23,970 nt of DNA, taken from the NCBI GenBank assembly GCA_021162285.1, contig JAGGYZ010000068.1, positions 1-23,970 on the forward strand, in the 5' to 3' direction. Both the position numbers and the translations under genes were made by a program. The stretch is from Candidatus Fermentibacteraceae bacterium (GTDB lineage Bacteria; Fermentibacterota; Fermentibacteria; Fermentibacterales; JCC-6). Below, piece by piece: positions 1 to 7,822 of the stretch; position 1 is the first letter of the stretch, and every line of letters begins with the position of its first letter. The notes below the pieces were generated by a model. It was not told the DNA's origin and made no database searches. It was given only the letters and a program-made list of their open reading frames with translations.

Positions 1-77
1 ATGGATGCCTTTATCCCACGGTCCCTGGCAAGGTCTCTTGCACCTGTGATCATGGTTCGGAGTTTATCGTTCATCAT
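1..77 (-). CDS. PmbA/TldE-like metalloprotease-complex subunit, N-terminal fragment
   Basis: Only the first 25 or so codons are in the window; the rest lies off the left edge. The reading begins ATG ATG AAC (start at 77 or 74), giving MMNDKLRTMITGARDLARDR, an amphipathic helix of the kind that opens TldD/PmbA family proteins. The start lies 3 bases after the tldD stop, with a purine-rich SD (GGAAAGGAAG) inside the end of tldD, so the two are clearly co-translated. In the family, TldD and PmbA (TldE) form a heterodimeric peptidase in which TldD carries the zinc site. The assignment rests mainly on position next to tldD; so short a fragment cannot prove it. Confidence 0.6.
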   Translation of the reverse strand, partial: MMNDKLRTMITGARDLARDRGIKAS

Positions 78-80
78 GAT

Positions 81-1565
81 CTACTTCCTTTCTCCGGAAA
101 TAACATTATCGAACTTGATCACAGGAACACCGTGTCCCAGTTCCATAACCTGATTGGGCTCACCTTTGCCACAGTTCTCCACCTGCTCAACAACCCATGT
201 AGACTGATCTCCCACTGCCGAAAGGTTGTTGTAGAACTCCACGGTGTGACCCTGGTAGGAAGGATTTCTGAGAACCCTGGTGATCTCTCCGTTCTTCACT
301 TCCCATGCAATCTCGCATCCAAAGTGGAAGTGCTCTCTGTTTGATCCGATGGACCAGCTTGTGGGATTGTCTACAATTATTCCGTCTTCCGTAGTTTTGA
401 TGATGTCTTTCAGAGTTCCGTCAGGTCCCGGCAAAATGTTAACATTTGTCATTCTGTCAATCGGTGCCCTGTAGAATGATGTTGATCTGCTGGCACCACC
501 GCTTTCTGTAAACACTTCCCGTCCGGCTCTCTGGTTGGCTTCGCTGATCATGGCTCTTGATGTTAGACAGTTTACCAGAACACCCTTGTCTATCAGAAGG
601 TAGTCACGCTCCGGTGTTCCCTCTGCATCAAAACCGAATGTTCCAGGACTGTTCACTATGGATCCGTATGCACTGACATTCAGCTTGTCTGACCCGTACT
701 TCAGTTTTCCAAAGGAATCGAGATTTACAAAGCTGCCTCCTGCATAGGAAAGCTCGTATCCCAGTATTCTGTCAAGTTCAAGTGGATGACCTATGGTCTC
801 ATGAACCTGCAGATGACCCTGACCGGGAAGAAGAATAACCGACCTCGTGCCGTATTCAAGTTCAGGCGCAGCGAGAATCTCCTTCAGTTCCTTCTTTACC
901 CGTTCTGCGTGGCCGCTCCACAGAGCAGGGTTGGTAAGCATCTCCCAGCCCCTTGTACCGCCTGTTTCACACACCAGAGTTTTAGAGCGTCTCTGCATCT
1001 GATGATCAGTGTCCATAGCAAGAGCAGTCATGTGTGCAAATGTGTTGATGAGTTTCTTCATTGTGTAGGTACCCTCACTGCTCCAGAAATGGATGATCAT
1101 TCTCTGGAACTGTACCCTGAGCATTCTGCGAAGAATCCAGTCTTCGGTAAGAGACTCGTCAACACTTCTAAGAAAATCCACTTTCTCCGAAAGACTCACA
1201 TCAATGGGATCGACCTGATGGGGAGAAGTGTAACTGCCGGTGTGACCCAGCTTGCTCCCCATATCAAGCCTTACTTTTACAAGCTTAGAAGCGGAAACTG
1301 CATTGGACATTGCTCTGTCGAAACATGAATCCACATCGGCGGTACGGCTTGTTGCCGCGAAGCCCCAGGCGCCACCGTAAAGCACTCTGACACCAAGACC
1401 GCTTTCCGCTGAGGTATCATTCCCCTCCAGATTTCCGTCAAGCATAACAAGCATTTCAGAGCTGTCATCCTGATACCACCGGACATCGGTGTACTGGGCA
1501 CCGGAACCTGTCATCCGATCAATGTTCCTGGTGACAGCTTGTTTCAATTCGCTGAATATCGACAT
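81..1565 (-). CDS. tldD: TldD family zinc metallopeptidase
   Basis: 494 residues, close to the usual family length of about 480. TldD is the catalytic half of the TldD/PmbA cytoplasmic peptidase, known from microcin B17 maturation and CcdA degradation in E. coli. The zinc motif HETIGHPLELDR is at residues 255-260 onward (HExxxH type). The third ligand is expected to be the cysteine in ENCGKGEPNQ near residue 465. The conserved glycine-rich core (YGSDKLNVSAYGS, FDAEGTP, SRAMISEANQRAGRE) is present. The start ATG at 1565 has SD AGAGGG 4 bases upstream and follows the MOSC gene by 11 bases. A pmbA-like partner follows within 3 bases. No RiPP precursor gene is visible nearby, so a housekeeping protein-quality role is more likely than peptide-antibiotic maturation. 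Confidence 0.93.
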   Translation of the reverse strand: MSIFSELKQAVTRNIDRMTGSGAQYTDVRWYQDDSSEMLVMLDGNLEGNDTSAESGLGVRVLYGGAWGFAATSRTADVDSCFDRAMSNAVSASKLVKVRLDMGSKLGHTGSYTSPHQVDPIDVSLSEKVDFLRSVDESLTEDWILRRMLRVQFQRMIIHFWSSEGTYTMKKLINTFAHMTALAMDTDHQMQRRSKTLVCETGGTRGWEMLTNPALWSGHAERVKKELKEILAAPELEYGTRSVILLPGQGHLQVHETIGHPLELDRILGYELSYAGGSFVNLDSFGKLKYGSDKLNVSAYGSIVNSPGTFGFDAEGTPERDYLLIDKGVLVNCLTSRAMISEANQRAGREVFTESGGASRSTSFYRAPIDRMTNVNILPGPDGTLKDIIKTTEDGIIVDNPTSWSIGSNREHFHFGCEIAWEVKNGEITRVLRNPSYQGHTVEFYNNLSAVGDQSTWVVEQVENCGKGEPNQVMELGHGVPVIKFDNVISGERK

Positions 1566-1576
1566 GGAACCCTCTT

Positions 1577-2044
1577 TCAGTTTTCAGATTGCTGTTGTGT
1601 TTCAGCAAGTTCAAGCGTATCATTTTTGTGTAATACCCCGGGAGAAACAACACGGCAGAACACACCTCTTGCAGGCATAATGCACTTGCCTACTTTCTGG
1701 AAGATGGTGCAGTCGTCACCGTGGCATTCCTTTCCCACCTGGGTAACTTCAAGACGCAATCCACCGGGACCCGCAATAAATTTTCCAGGAACCAGCAAAG
1801 TGATATCTATACCCTCGATCGTAATATTTTCTCCGAAATCCCCTGGTTTTATTGTCAGGTTGCTCGCTGATGCAAAAGACTCTACACTCTCCTGATCAAG
1901 CAGGCTAATCTGCCTGTGCCAGTTACCTGCATGGGCATCATTCTCAAACCCTGCTGAAGTAACTCTTACCGATTCAACCGGAACTTTTTCCGTTCCCTTT
2001 GCAGGGGATATGTTGAGAGAAAACACCGTAAATTTCCTGATCAT
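1577..2044 (-). CDS. MOSC domain protein
   Basis: 155 residues, a stand-alone MOSC (molybdenum cofactor sulfurase C-terminal) domain. Typical family features are GNWHRQISLLDQ (residues 40-50), the GDFGENITIEGID strand-turn (68-80) and the cysteine-rich block from residue 107 with Cys107, Cys112, Cys121 and Cys130, ending in GVFCRVVSPG. MOSC domains are thought to carry sulfur on a conserved cysteine and pass it to metal-sulfur cofactors such as molybdopterin; YiiM-type members detoxify N-hydroxylated compounds. Which applies here cannot be told, since no other Moco gene lies in the window. The start ATG at 2044 has SD AGGAAGG a few bases upstream and sits 12 bases after prsW. Same-strand neighbours on both sides indicate co-transcription. 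Confidence 0.88.
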   Translation of the reverse strand: MIRKFTVFSLNISPAKGTEKVPVESVRVTSAGFENDAHAGNWHRQISLLDQESVESFASASNLTIKPGDFGENITIEGIDITLLVPGKFIAGPGGLRLEVTQVGKECHGDDCTIFQKVGKCIMPARGVFCRVVSPGVLHKNDTLELAETQQQSEN

Positions 2045-2056
2045 TAACCTTCCTGT

Positions 2057-2749
2057 CTACTCCAGCGCTTTCTTAAACGGTGAAGAGTTCAGGGCTGGAA
2101 CAACAAGTTTTCTGTAGACCAGCCTCCACAAAAGACCCATAAAAACAACAAACAGCAGCCCGCCGAAAATATTCTCCATGCTCAACCAGTTGAACAGGCC
2201 ATGGACAATCATTGAAAGAAGAAGCCCGGCAGCTACCATAAGAACCGGTTTGACACCTTTTCGTCCCTTTGCAAAGCCAAGGGCAGCACCGAAAAATGCC
2301 GAGAACAGTGCATGACCTGGAACGCTGAACACCGAACGGGCAAGAAGGGTAAACATACCCATTTCAGGACTGCCTCCGTGCCAGCTTGAAAGAACATAAA
2401 AAGCATTCTCACAGGCGGCGAAACCAAGTGCGGCGGAAGCAGCGTAAACGATACCGTCCATGGGCTCGTTGAAGTCTTTTCTGGAAAACACTGTCCAGAA
2501 CACTATGAGGAATTTAGCTGATTCCTCTACGACAGGAGCCCACAGTACCGCTGCATACTGTGCAGGACCCCATGGAAAGGGTAAACCCTCAAATGAGGTA
2601 CCAAGAGCTATGGCTACAAGAACCCCCAGAAAGAAAGTTCTGAGCACCAGCTTCTTGGGCTCCGGTTCGCACTTGTCTGCTCTGTAGAAAAACCACAGCC
2701 ATCCAAGACCGGGAAGCACAGACACAACAACAATGATTAGATACTGCAT
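2057..2749 (-). CDS. PrsW-type intramembrane metalloprotease (M82/CAAX-like)
   Basis: About 230 residues with roughly seven hydrophobic segments. The protease signature EESAK is at residues 75-79, followed by MDGIVYAASAALGFAACEN (second motif, Glu near 113), VPGHALFSAFFG (His near 146) and MIVHGLFNWLS (His near 183). This is the PrsW arrangement of one EExxK-type motif plus scattered His/Glu zinc ligands. PrsW cleaves an anti-sigma factor in Bacillus; no sigma/anti-sigma pair is seen here, so the substrate is unknown. I prefer the ATG at 2749 over the GTG at 2755: the SD (AGGGGGAG) would run into the GTG but sits 5 bases before the ATG. The gene lies 30 bases downstream of htpG, the largest gap in this ten-gene run. 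Confidence 0.88.
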   Translation of the reverse strand: MQYLIIVVVSVLPGLGWLWFFYRADKCEPEPKKLVLRTFFLGVLVAIALGTSFEGLPFPWGPAQYAAVLWAPVVEESAKFLIVFWTVFSRKDFNEPMDGIVYAASAALGFAACENAFYVLSSWHGGSPEMGMFTLLARSVFSVPGHALFSAFFGAALGFAKGRKGVKPVLMVAAGLLLSMIVHGLFNWLSMENIFGGLLFVVFMGLLWRLVYRKLVVPALNSSPFKKALE

Positions 2750-2779
2750 TTGCACTCCCCCTGCATTAAACTGCCGGTG

Positions 2780-4636
2780 CTAACCCATAAGTTCGGCAAC
2801 ATACCTGCCAAAACGGGCCGGATCATCCGGTTTTAAACCCGAAAGAACCCTTGCAAGCTCAAGAAGCATTTCAACCCTGTCTTTGAAAGATTCAGAAACC
2901 TCACCGCTGGAACTCAGTGTTTCAAGTGAAGCCAGCATGGGATGAGCGGGATTCAGCTCCAGTATTCTCTTTGTCTCCGGAGCATCCTGGTTCATTGCCC
3001 TCATCATCATCTTCATCATCTCACCGGGGTCATCCTGCGCTGCCACAAGAATGCAGGGAGTCTCCCTGAGTCTGGGAGAGAACCGTACACCTGAAACCCT
3101 GTCGCCAAGTATGTCTTTGATAGACTGAATGAGTTCCGCGTGCTCTTTTTCAGCCTTGTCTCTTACCTGTTTGTCTTCTTTCGATAGATCTTTTTCGTTT
3201 GCTTCACTGGCCAGATTAACAAACTTTCTTCCCTTGAATTCCGCCAGAGACTCAAGGGCAAGAAGATCAACAGGACCGTAGAGCAGAAGAACCTCGTTGT
3301 CTCCTGCAGATTCCAGATGTGGAGACCTCTTCAATTCATCGAGAGAAGCCCCTCCCAGGTAGTAAACGGAACCGTCTTCAGGCAGTTTTTCAACGATGTC
3401 TGTAAGCAGTCTGCGTTCTTCCGAATTCGATGTATCGAACACAAGAAGAGAGGCCAGGTCTTCCCTGCGCTCGTAGTCGGAATAAACGCCCTCTTTCAGA
3501 AAATCACCATAGAGATCAAAGAATTTGTCGTACTTCTCCCTGTCCTGCTCCAGCATCTCACTGAGGTGATCCAGTATTTTCCGGGTAAGAACCTTGTTTA
3601 CAGTTTTAAGAACCCTGTCCTGCTGAAGCATCTCCCTGGAAACGTTAAGAGAAACATCTGGACTTTCAACAACTCCGCGGATAAAATGCAGATACGCAGG
3701 CAGAATGCTTTCAGCTCTTTCCATGATCATTACCTTGCGGGCATACAGACTGAGACCGGGCCTTCTGTCCGGAATCATGATATCCATTCCTCTTGAAGCA
3801 GGAATAAACACAAGAGAATAAAACTCTATGGTTCCCTCGCCGTGGTACCAGAACCTGTCCATAGGCTCTGCGTGATCATGGGTCAGGTGGGAATAGAAGG
3901 TGTTGTACTCGGCATCATCCACATCAGACGGTGAACGGAGCCATACAGGAGTTCCAGTGTTAATCTGGCTGTTTTTCTCCTGTGTGCTTCCGTCATCGTC
4001 TGTTTCTTCTTTACGGATAAACACCGGGTTGCTTACAAAATCCGAGTAGTGTTTAACAAGAGATTCAATCTTCCAGTTATCAAGGTACTCTGAAGCATCT
4101 TCCTTCATCTGAAGGGTGATTGATGTACCCACAGGAAGGTTTTCAGCCGGTTGTATCGTGTAGCCCTCTGTATCGCCGCTTACCCAGATCCAGCCGGATT
4201 CCTCCCCTGCTCTGCGGCTGTGAACGGTTACAGTGTCCGCCACCATGAAAGCTGAGTAGAACCCCACGCCGAACTTACCGATAAGCTCCGGCTGTATTGC
4301 ATTAGTCGCCGCTTCTTCAAGGAACTTGATGGTTCCGGAAGATGCAACGGTTCCAAGATTGTTCTTAAGGTCTTCGTCGTTCATTCCAATGCCGTTGTCT
4401 GCAACGGTAAGGGTGTTTGCATCCTTGTCGATACTGATCAAAATTTCAGGTGTATACTCTTCTTCCAGAAGATCGGGATCATCGAGAGCAAGATACCTGA
4501 GTCTGTCTATTGCATCAGACGAGTTGGAGACCAGCTCACGGAGAAAAATATCTTTATTTGAGTAAAGGCTGTGGATAACAAGGTCGAGAACCCGCCTTGT
4601 TTCTGCTTTGAATTTCATTGTTCGTTTTTTTGACAT
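2780..4636 (-). CDS. htpG: HtpG, bacterial Hsp90 chaperone
   Basis: 618 residues, close to the 624 of E. coli HtpG, and complete. The GHKL ATPase N-domain is plain: helix FLRELVSNSSDAIDRLRYLA (residues 31-50, catalytic Glu34 and Mg-binding Asn38), VADNGIGM (about 78-85) for adenine contact, and GKFGVGFYSAFMVAD for the glycine-rich lid. The middle domain carries the NVSREMLQQDRVL segment with the conserved Arg that contacts ATP gamma-phosphate. The C-terminal dimer region includes a methionine-rich amphipathic stretch (MMKMMMRAMNQ). The ATG at 4636 has SD AAGGAG 7 bases upstream, directly abutting the stop of the sulfatase-like gene. HtpG is usually heat-inducible; here no room is left for a promoter between genes, so any heat-shock promoter would lie inside the upstream gene. 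Confidence 0.97.
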   Translation of the reverse strand: MSKKRTMKFKAETRRVLDLVIHSLYSNKDIFLRELVSNSSDAIDRLRYLALDDPDLLEEEYTPEILISIDKDANTLTVADNGIGMNDEDLKNNLGTVASSGTIKFLEEAATNAIQPELIGKFGVGFYSAFMVADTVTVHSRRAGEESGWIWVSGDTEGYTIQPAENLPVGTSITLQMKEDASEYLDNWKIESLVKHYSDFVSNPVFIRKEETDDDGSTQEKNSQINTGTPVWLRSPSDVDDAEYNTFYSHLTHDHAEPMDRFWYHGEGTIEFYSLVFIPASRGMDIMIPDRRPGLSLYARKVMIMERAESILPAYLHFIRGVVESPDVSLNVSREMLQQDRVLKTVNKVLTRKILDHLSEMLEQDREKYDKFFDLYGDFLKEGVYSDYERREDLASLLVFDTSNSEERRLLTDIVEKLPEDGSVYYLGGASLDELKRSPHLESAGDNEVLLLYGPVDLLALESLAEFKGRKFVNLASEANEKDLSKEDKQVRDKAEKEHAELIQSIKDILGDRVSGVRFSPRLRETPCILVAAQDDPGEMMKMMMRAMNQDAPETKRILELNPAHPMLASLETLSSSGEVSESFKDRVEMLLELARVLSGLKPDDPARFGRYVAELMG

Positions 4637-4645
4637 AAACTCTCC

Positions 4646-5560
4646 TTACCTTATTCTGCCTTCCAGGAAGGGAACCTGGAAAACCTTCTCTGAAAAAATA
4701 GGACCATGTCCGAAATACCCCTCTTCGCCAAAAAGTTCCCCGTGATCTGCAGTAACAGTTATCCATGTGTTTGGGGGAACAATATCAAAAAGCCTCTCAA
4801 AAACTGTATCGAGATACCTGACTGTGTCTATCTGACGGCCTCTGAGCATATCCATTTCCTTCTGATCAAAGAACTGCTTTGCTCCAGTGGTACTCTCTTC
4901 AATACAGCCGTCTACAATATGATCGTCAAGATGTTTGAACACTCCGTGAACTCCGCTTATTCGTGGCCACTCGTTCTTGTCTTCCGTGGGCCTGGCATAG
5001 GGGTAGTGCGTCTCTCCTACATTCAGCATGTAAAAACTGGGTCTGTCCGACGGAAATGTCATGAGGTCGAGCATGGCATTCATATCGTTGTGTTTGTCCA
5101 TAAGCCTGAAAGTGTCGAACCCCCGGTTTACAGGTGTCATGCTGTTGAGAACCGGAAGAGAAACCATTGCGTGGGTTCTGTAACCCATGGTTCTCTGAAG
5201 AAAATCCGGGAGCCACAGCCGGGGAACAAGACTTTTAAACTCTATGTTCTCCGCTCCGAGTCTCTCGTTGTACTTTATGAAGTCGTGTTTGTAGTATTCG
5301 CTTGCAAAAACACCTCTGGGACTTGTGTGGGGCATAAGACCCATGAGCAGGTTGTAGTGTGATGGTGCAGTCCATGTTGCATAACTGTACCTGTCTTCCA
5401 CTGCACCAAGTTTCATGATAGTGGAAGGAGCCGCCTGCATAAACGAATCGTACCTGCAGCTGTCCAGCACAATCACAATAAAATTGTTCATGTTGTCAAA
5501 CGGCGGTGCAGTTCTCGGGGTACTACCCGATGATTTTGTCTTTCTGCTGAAAAAACCCAA
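4646..5560 (-). CDS. Sulfatase/alkaline-phosphatase-fold hydrolase with probable Thr nucleophile
   Basis: 304 residues starting at TTG (5558-5560); AGGAG lies 5 bases upstream and overlaps the stop of the previous gene, and no ATG fits as well. Metal-binding VIVLDSCRYDSF is at residues 29-40. The nucleophile region reads TWTAPSHYNLLMG (62-74): Thr64 sits where sulfatases have the formylglycine Cys/Ser of CxPSR, so this should be a phospho-type or phosphotransferase member rather than a classic sulfatase. The second metal site is TADHGELFGEEGYFGHGP (270-287: Asp272, His273, His285). The chain stops soon after the VPF strand, so it is a compact member. No signal peptide or membrane segment is seen, so it should be cytoplasmic. 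Its place between lipid-transport genes and htpG hints at, but does not prove, work on an envelope precursor. Confidence 0.8.
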   Translation of the reverse strand: MGFFSRKTKSSGSTPRTAPPFDNMNNFIVIVLDSCRYDSFMQAAPSTIMKLGAVEDRYSYATWTAPSHYNLLMGLMPHTSPRGVFASEYYKHDFIKYNERLGAENIEFKSLVPRLWLPDFLQRTMGYRTHAMVSLPVLNSMTPVNRGFDTFRLMDKHNDMNAMLDLMTFPSDRPSFYMLNVGETHYPYARPTEDKNEWPRISGVHGVFKHLDDHIVDGCIEESTTGAKQFFDQKEMDMLRGRQIDTVRYLDTVFERLFDIVPPNTWITVTADHGELFGEEGYFGHGPIFSEKVFQVPFLEGRIR

Positions 5561-5568
5561 TTGTACTC

Positions 5569-6198
5569 CTATCGGTGTGACTGCGCAGATGCCAGGTCAC
5601 GCATTACCTCTTCAGACCAGATTTCCCCAAGCACCGACATCTGGTCGGCCAGGGATTTGAATCCAGGTTCAGCCAATCTTCTTTCGTACCTGTAGTTGTT
5701 CTGAAGTATCACCTGTGATCCTCTGCTTCCAAACAGTGTAACATCAACATCAAGAACAGCTATCCATGTGAGGCTGTCAACCTGCGTTGCACCAAATTCC
5801 CGTACGTAGCCCTCTAAGGTAATCATATTGTCAAGGCTTGCCGCAGTTCTGAAAACTGCAGGGTACTCCCCAGAGAGAAGAAGATCCCTTGAAAGCAATT
5901 CGCTGAGCATGGAACCAGGTCTTGCAGACCACCTGTTGCTGGAACTTTCTGTAAGTGTACCGTCCATGCGTCTTACAACCATACCGGACAACTGATAGCT
6001 GCCTGAAGCATCGAGGTCTTTAACCCGAATGGCGCTGGAAAAAGCAACAACACTGTTCTCCTGCGGGGCATCCCACTGCAGCTGCCATTTGAAAGACGGC
6101 TCTGTATCTCCTCCACCAAGGGGAACATTCACTGTGATGCAGCTCGAGCTGACCATAAGAACCGCAAGGAAAAGAGTTTTAACTATTTTCATCTCCAT
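5569..6198 (-). CDS. PqiC/YmbA-like lipoprotein of an MCE lipid transporter
   Basis: 209 residues (207 if the second ATG at 6192, which overlaps the mlaD stop as ATGA, is used; an SD GGAGAGG can serve either). A hydrophobic signal, KTLFLAVLMVSSSC, leads to a likely lipidated Cys20; the lipobox SSSC is weak, but the cysteine and following ITVNVPLGG suit a lipoprotein. The mature part is a beta-rich domain with ENSVVAFSSAIRVKDLDASGSYQLSGMVVRR and a C-terminal helix, as in ABC-type transport auxiliary lipoproteins (YmbA/PqiC). These sit at the outer membrane and complete MCE systems such as PqiABC. The order permease-ATPase-MCE-lipoprotein is the usual one, and it supports the call more than sequence similarity, which I judge only by eye. 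Confidence 0.75.
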   Translation of the reverse strand: MEMKIVKTLFLAVLMVSSSCITVNVPLGGGDTEPSFKWQLQWDAPQENSVVAFSSAIRVKDLDASGSYQLSGMVVRRMDGTLTESSSNRWSARPGSMLSELLSRDLLLSGEYPAVFRTAASLDNMITLEGYVREFGATQVDSLTWIAVLDVDVTLFGSRGSQVILQNNYRYERRLAEPGFKSLADQMSVLGEIWSEEVMRDLASAQSHR

Positions 6199-7070
6199 AC
6201 ATCCTCTCCACTGGAACTGGAGAAAAGACCTTCCAGCATTCTGTTGAGTGTTGGCAGCATAACGCTGATCTCGTGAAGTATTACTTCAGTATCGTCAAAA
6301 GTGCTTTCCAGATCGTCGGCCATGTATGACAGAGTTGAACTGAGCACTGTAAGCTCATCCATAAAAGAATGTATATCGGACAGAAGTGGCGCTACATCAC
6401 CGGTCATTCCACCCAGAGCGGATGATAACTCCACACCGAGATTGTTGTAAGTGATCAGAAGCAGGTCAATTTTATCTATGGTGCTGGAAATTCTGAATCC
6501 GATAGAGTCATACTCAACATCTTCAAGGATAACGTTTATCCTTGTAAGTGCAAGAATCGCCTGGTCGTTGAGTTCCTTTGCATCGATACTTTCCATTATT
6601 TCAAACAATCTCGTTATACCGGTGGTTACCGACTGCACGGTCCCTGAGCGAACTGGAATAACCGGAAGGTCAGATTCAAATGAGAGCTGGTCCTGTCTGT
6701 ATTGTCTCCCTATGGAGTCGGGAAGACTCTCAAGGTTAACATTTCTCAAACCGGTTATACCTGTTACATAGAGTGAAGCAACAATTGTTTCGTCTACTTT
6801 GAATTTATCGTCAACAATCTGAAGAACAACCTTTACGAGCCTGCCATCCGGAGCAATTCCAATTGAAATTACTGAACCAACAGGTACACCATTGTAGTTA
6901 ACCGAACTTCCAACATTCAACCCGCTGACACTCCAGGGGTAATAGCAGGCATACTCGGTGCTGGGATCCTTTGTAAAACCTCCCACCAGCCAGAATATAG
7001 CTCCAATGAAAAGAGTCATAATCAGCACGAAGAACACGCCAAGTCGCAGTTTATTGGCTTGCAATGCCAT
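6189..7070 (-). CDS. mlaD: MlaD family MCE-domain lipid transport protein
   Basis: 293 residues. One N-terminal membrane anchor (about residues 10-32, LGVFFVLIMTLFIGAIFWLVGG) is followed by a single MCE domain (about 38-120) with the hallmark VSGLNVGSSVNYNGVPVGSV and VTGITGLRNVNLE blocks. The remaining 150 residues are helical and rich in Leu/Ser/Asp, suiting the hydrophobic needle or barrel extension of longer MCE proteins. MCE proteins form hexameric rings in the periplasm that carry phospholipids between the membranes, driven by the MlaEF-type ABC core. The ATG at 7070 follows the mlaF stop by 2 bases, with SD GGAGAG 5 bases upstream. The E. coli-type soluble carrier MlaC and MlaA are absent from this cluster, so the longer C-terminal part may replace them, as in PqiB/YebT-like systems (inference). 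Confidence 0.9.
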   Translation of the reverse strand: MALQANKLRLGVFFVLIMTLFIGAIFWLVGGFTKDPSTEYACYYPWSVSGLNVGSSVNYNGVPVGSVISIGIAPDGRLVKVVLQIVDDKFKVDETIVASLYVTGITGLRNVNLESLPDSIGRQYRQDQLSFESDLPVIPVRSGTVQSVTTGITRLFEIMESIDAKELNDQAILALTRINVILEDVEYDSIGFRISSTIDKIDLLLITYNNLGVELSSALGGMTGDVAPLLSDIHSFMDELTVLSSTLSYMADDLESTFDDTEVILHEISVMLPTLNRMLEGLFSSSSGEDVWR

Positions 7071-7072
7071 TA

Positions 7073-7822
7073 CTACTCTCCAATCTTTCTTCCAAAAAAG
7101 GACCTGACCCTGGGATCTTCAGAATGATCAGCCAGATCGCGGGCCGTTCCGGAAGCAATTATACCCTGTGCCTCCGAGTCAAGCATAATAACTCTGTCTG
7201 AGATGGCAAAAATACTGTACAGCTCGTGTGTAACAATGATCAAAGTGGTACCAAGGGATCTGTTCACCGACAGTATTGTGTTGTCAAGCTCTGCGGAAGT
7301 CACCGGATCAAGACCTGCGGAAGGCTCATCGAAAAACAGTATCTCCGGGTCGAGAACCATTGCTCTCGCAAGACCGGCCCTTTTCTGCATTCCTCCTGAG
7401 ATTTCAAGAGAGTTCTCGCTGGCAGCATGAGCCATGCCCACAAGCTCCAGTTTACTCATCGCGACATCTCTCATCTCAGCTCTGGTCAGACTGGTAAACT
7501 CTTTCAAAGGCAGCATTACATTCTCTACCACTGTGTAGTTTCCCAGAAGGGCCCCTGACTGAAAAAGAACACCCCATCTGCGCCTGGCTGATATGAGTGC
7601 CTCAGGACTGCTCCATATATCAGCACCGTCAAAATATATTTTCCCGGAATAAGGCTTCTGCAGACCAAGCATGTAGTTGATAGTGGTTGACTTGCCACAA
7701 CCGCTTCTTCCCACAATAACAAGAACTTCTCCTCTGACAGCTTCCATGGTCACATCTTTAAGAACTACTTTACCGTCGTAACCGCCGGTAAGAGACTCGA
7801 CCTGAATAATCTTGTCACTCAC
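7073..7822 (-). CDS. mlaF: MlaF family ABC transporter ATPase
   Basis: 249 residues. Walker A is GRSGCGKST (residues 38-46), the Q-loop is in GVLFQSGALLG (84-94), the signature ISGGMQKRAGLARA is at 141-154, Walker B ILFFDEPSAGLDP at 161-173, and the switch His is in IIVTHEL. The short Q-loop-proximal FQSGALF-like segment and GMQKR signature are typical of MlaF rather than of importers. Its job is to power lipid transport by the MlaE permease in the inner membrane. The start is GTG at 7822, overlapping the mlaE stop as GTGA, so translation is coupled. Partners mlaE (upstream) and mlaD (2 bases downstream) make the assignment firm. Confidence 0.93.
   Translation of the reverse strand: MSDKIIQVESLTGGYDGKVVLKDVTMEAVRGEVLVIVGRSGCGKSTTINYMLGLQKPYSGKIYFDGADIWSSPEALISARRRWGVLFQSGALLGNYTVVENVMLPLKEFTSLTRAEMRDVAMSKLELVGMAHAASENSLEISGGMQKRAGLARAMVLDPEILFFDEPSAGLDPVTSAELDNTILSVNRSLGTTLIIVTHELYSIFAISDRVIMLDSEAQGIIASGTARDLADHSEDPRVRSFFGRKIGE

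Noticed and set aside
786..1328. 180-codon plus-strand ORF
   Set aside because: It lies wholly antisense to tldD, has no SD, and its product has no domain-like pattern.
81..1565. TldD/PmbA as part of a RiPP (microcin B17-like) cluster
   Set aside because: No precursor peptide, cyclase, dehydrogenase or exporter gene is close; the pair is common as housekeeping genes.
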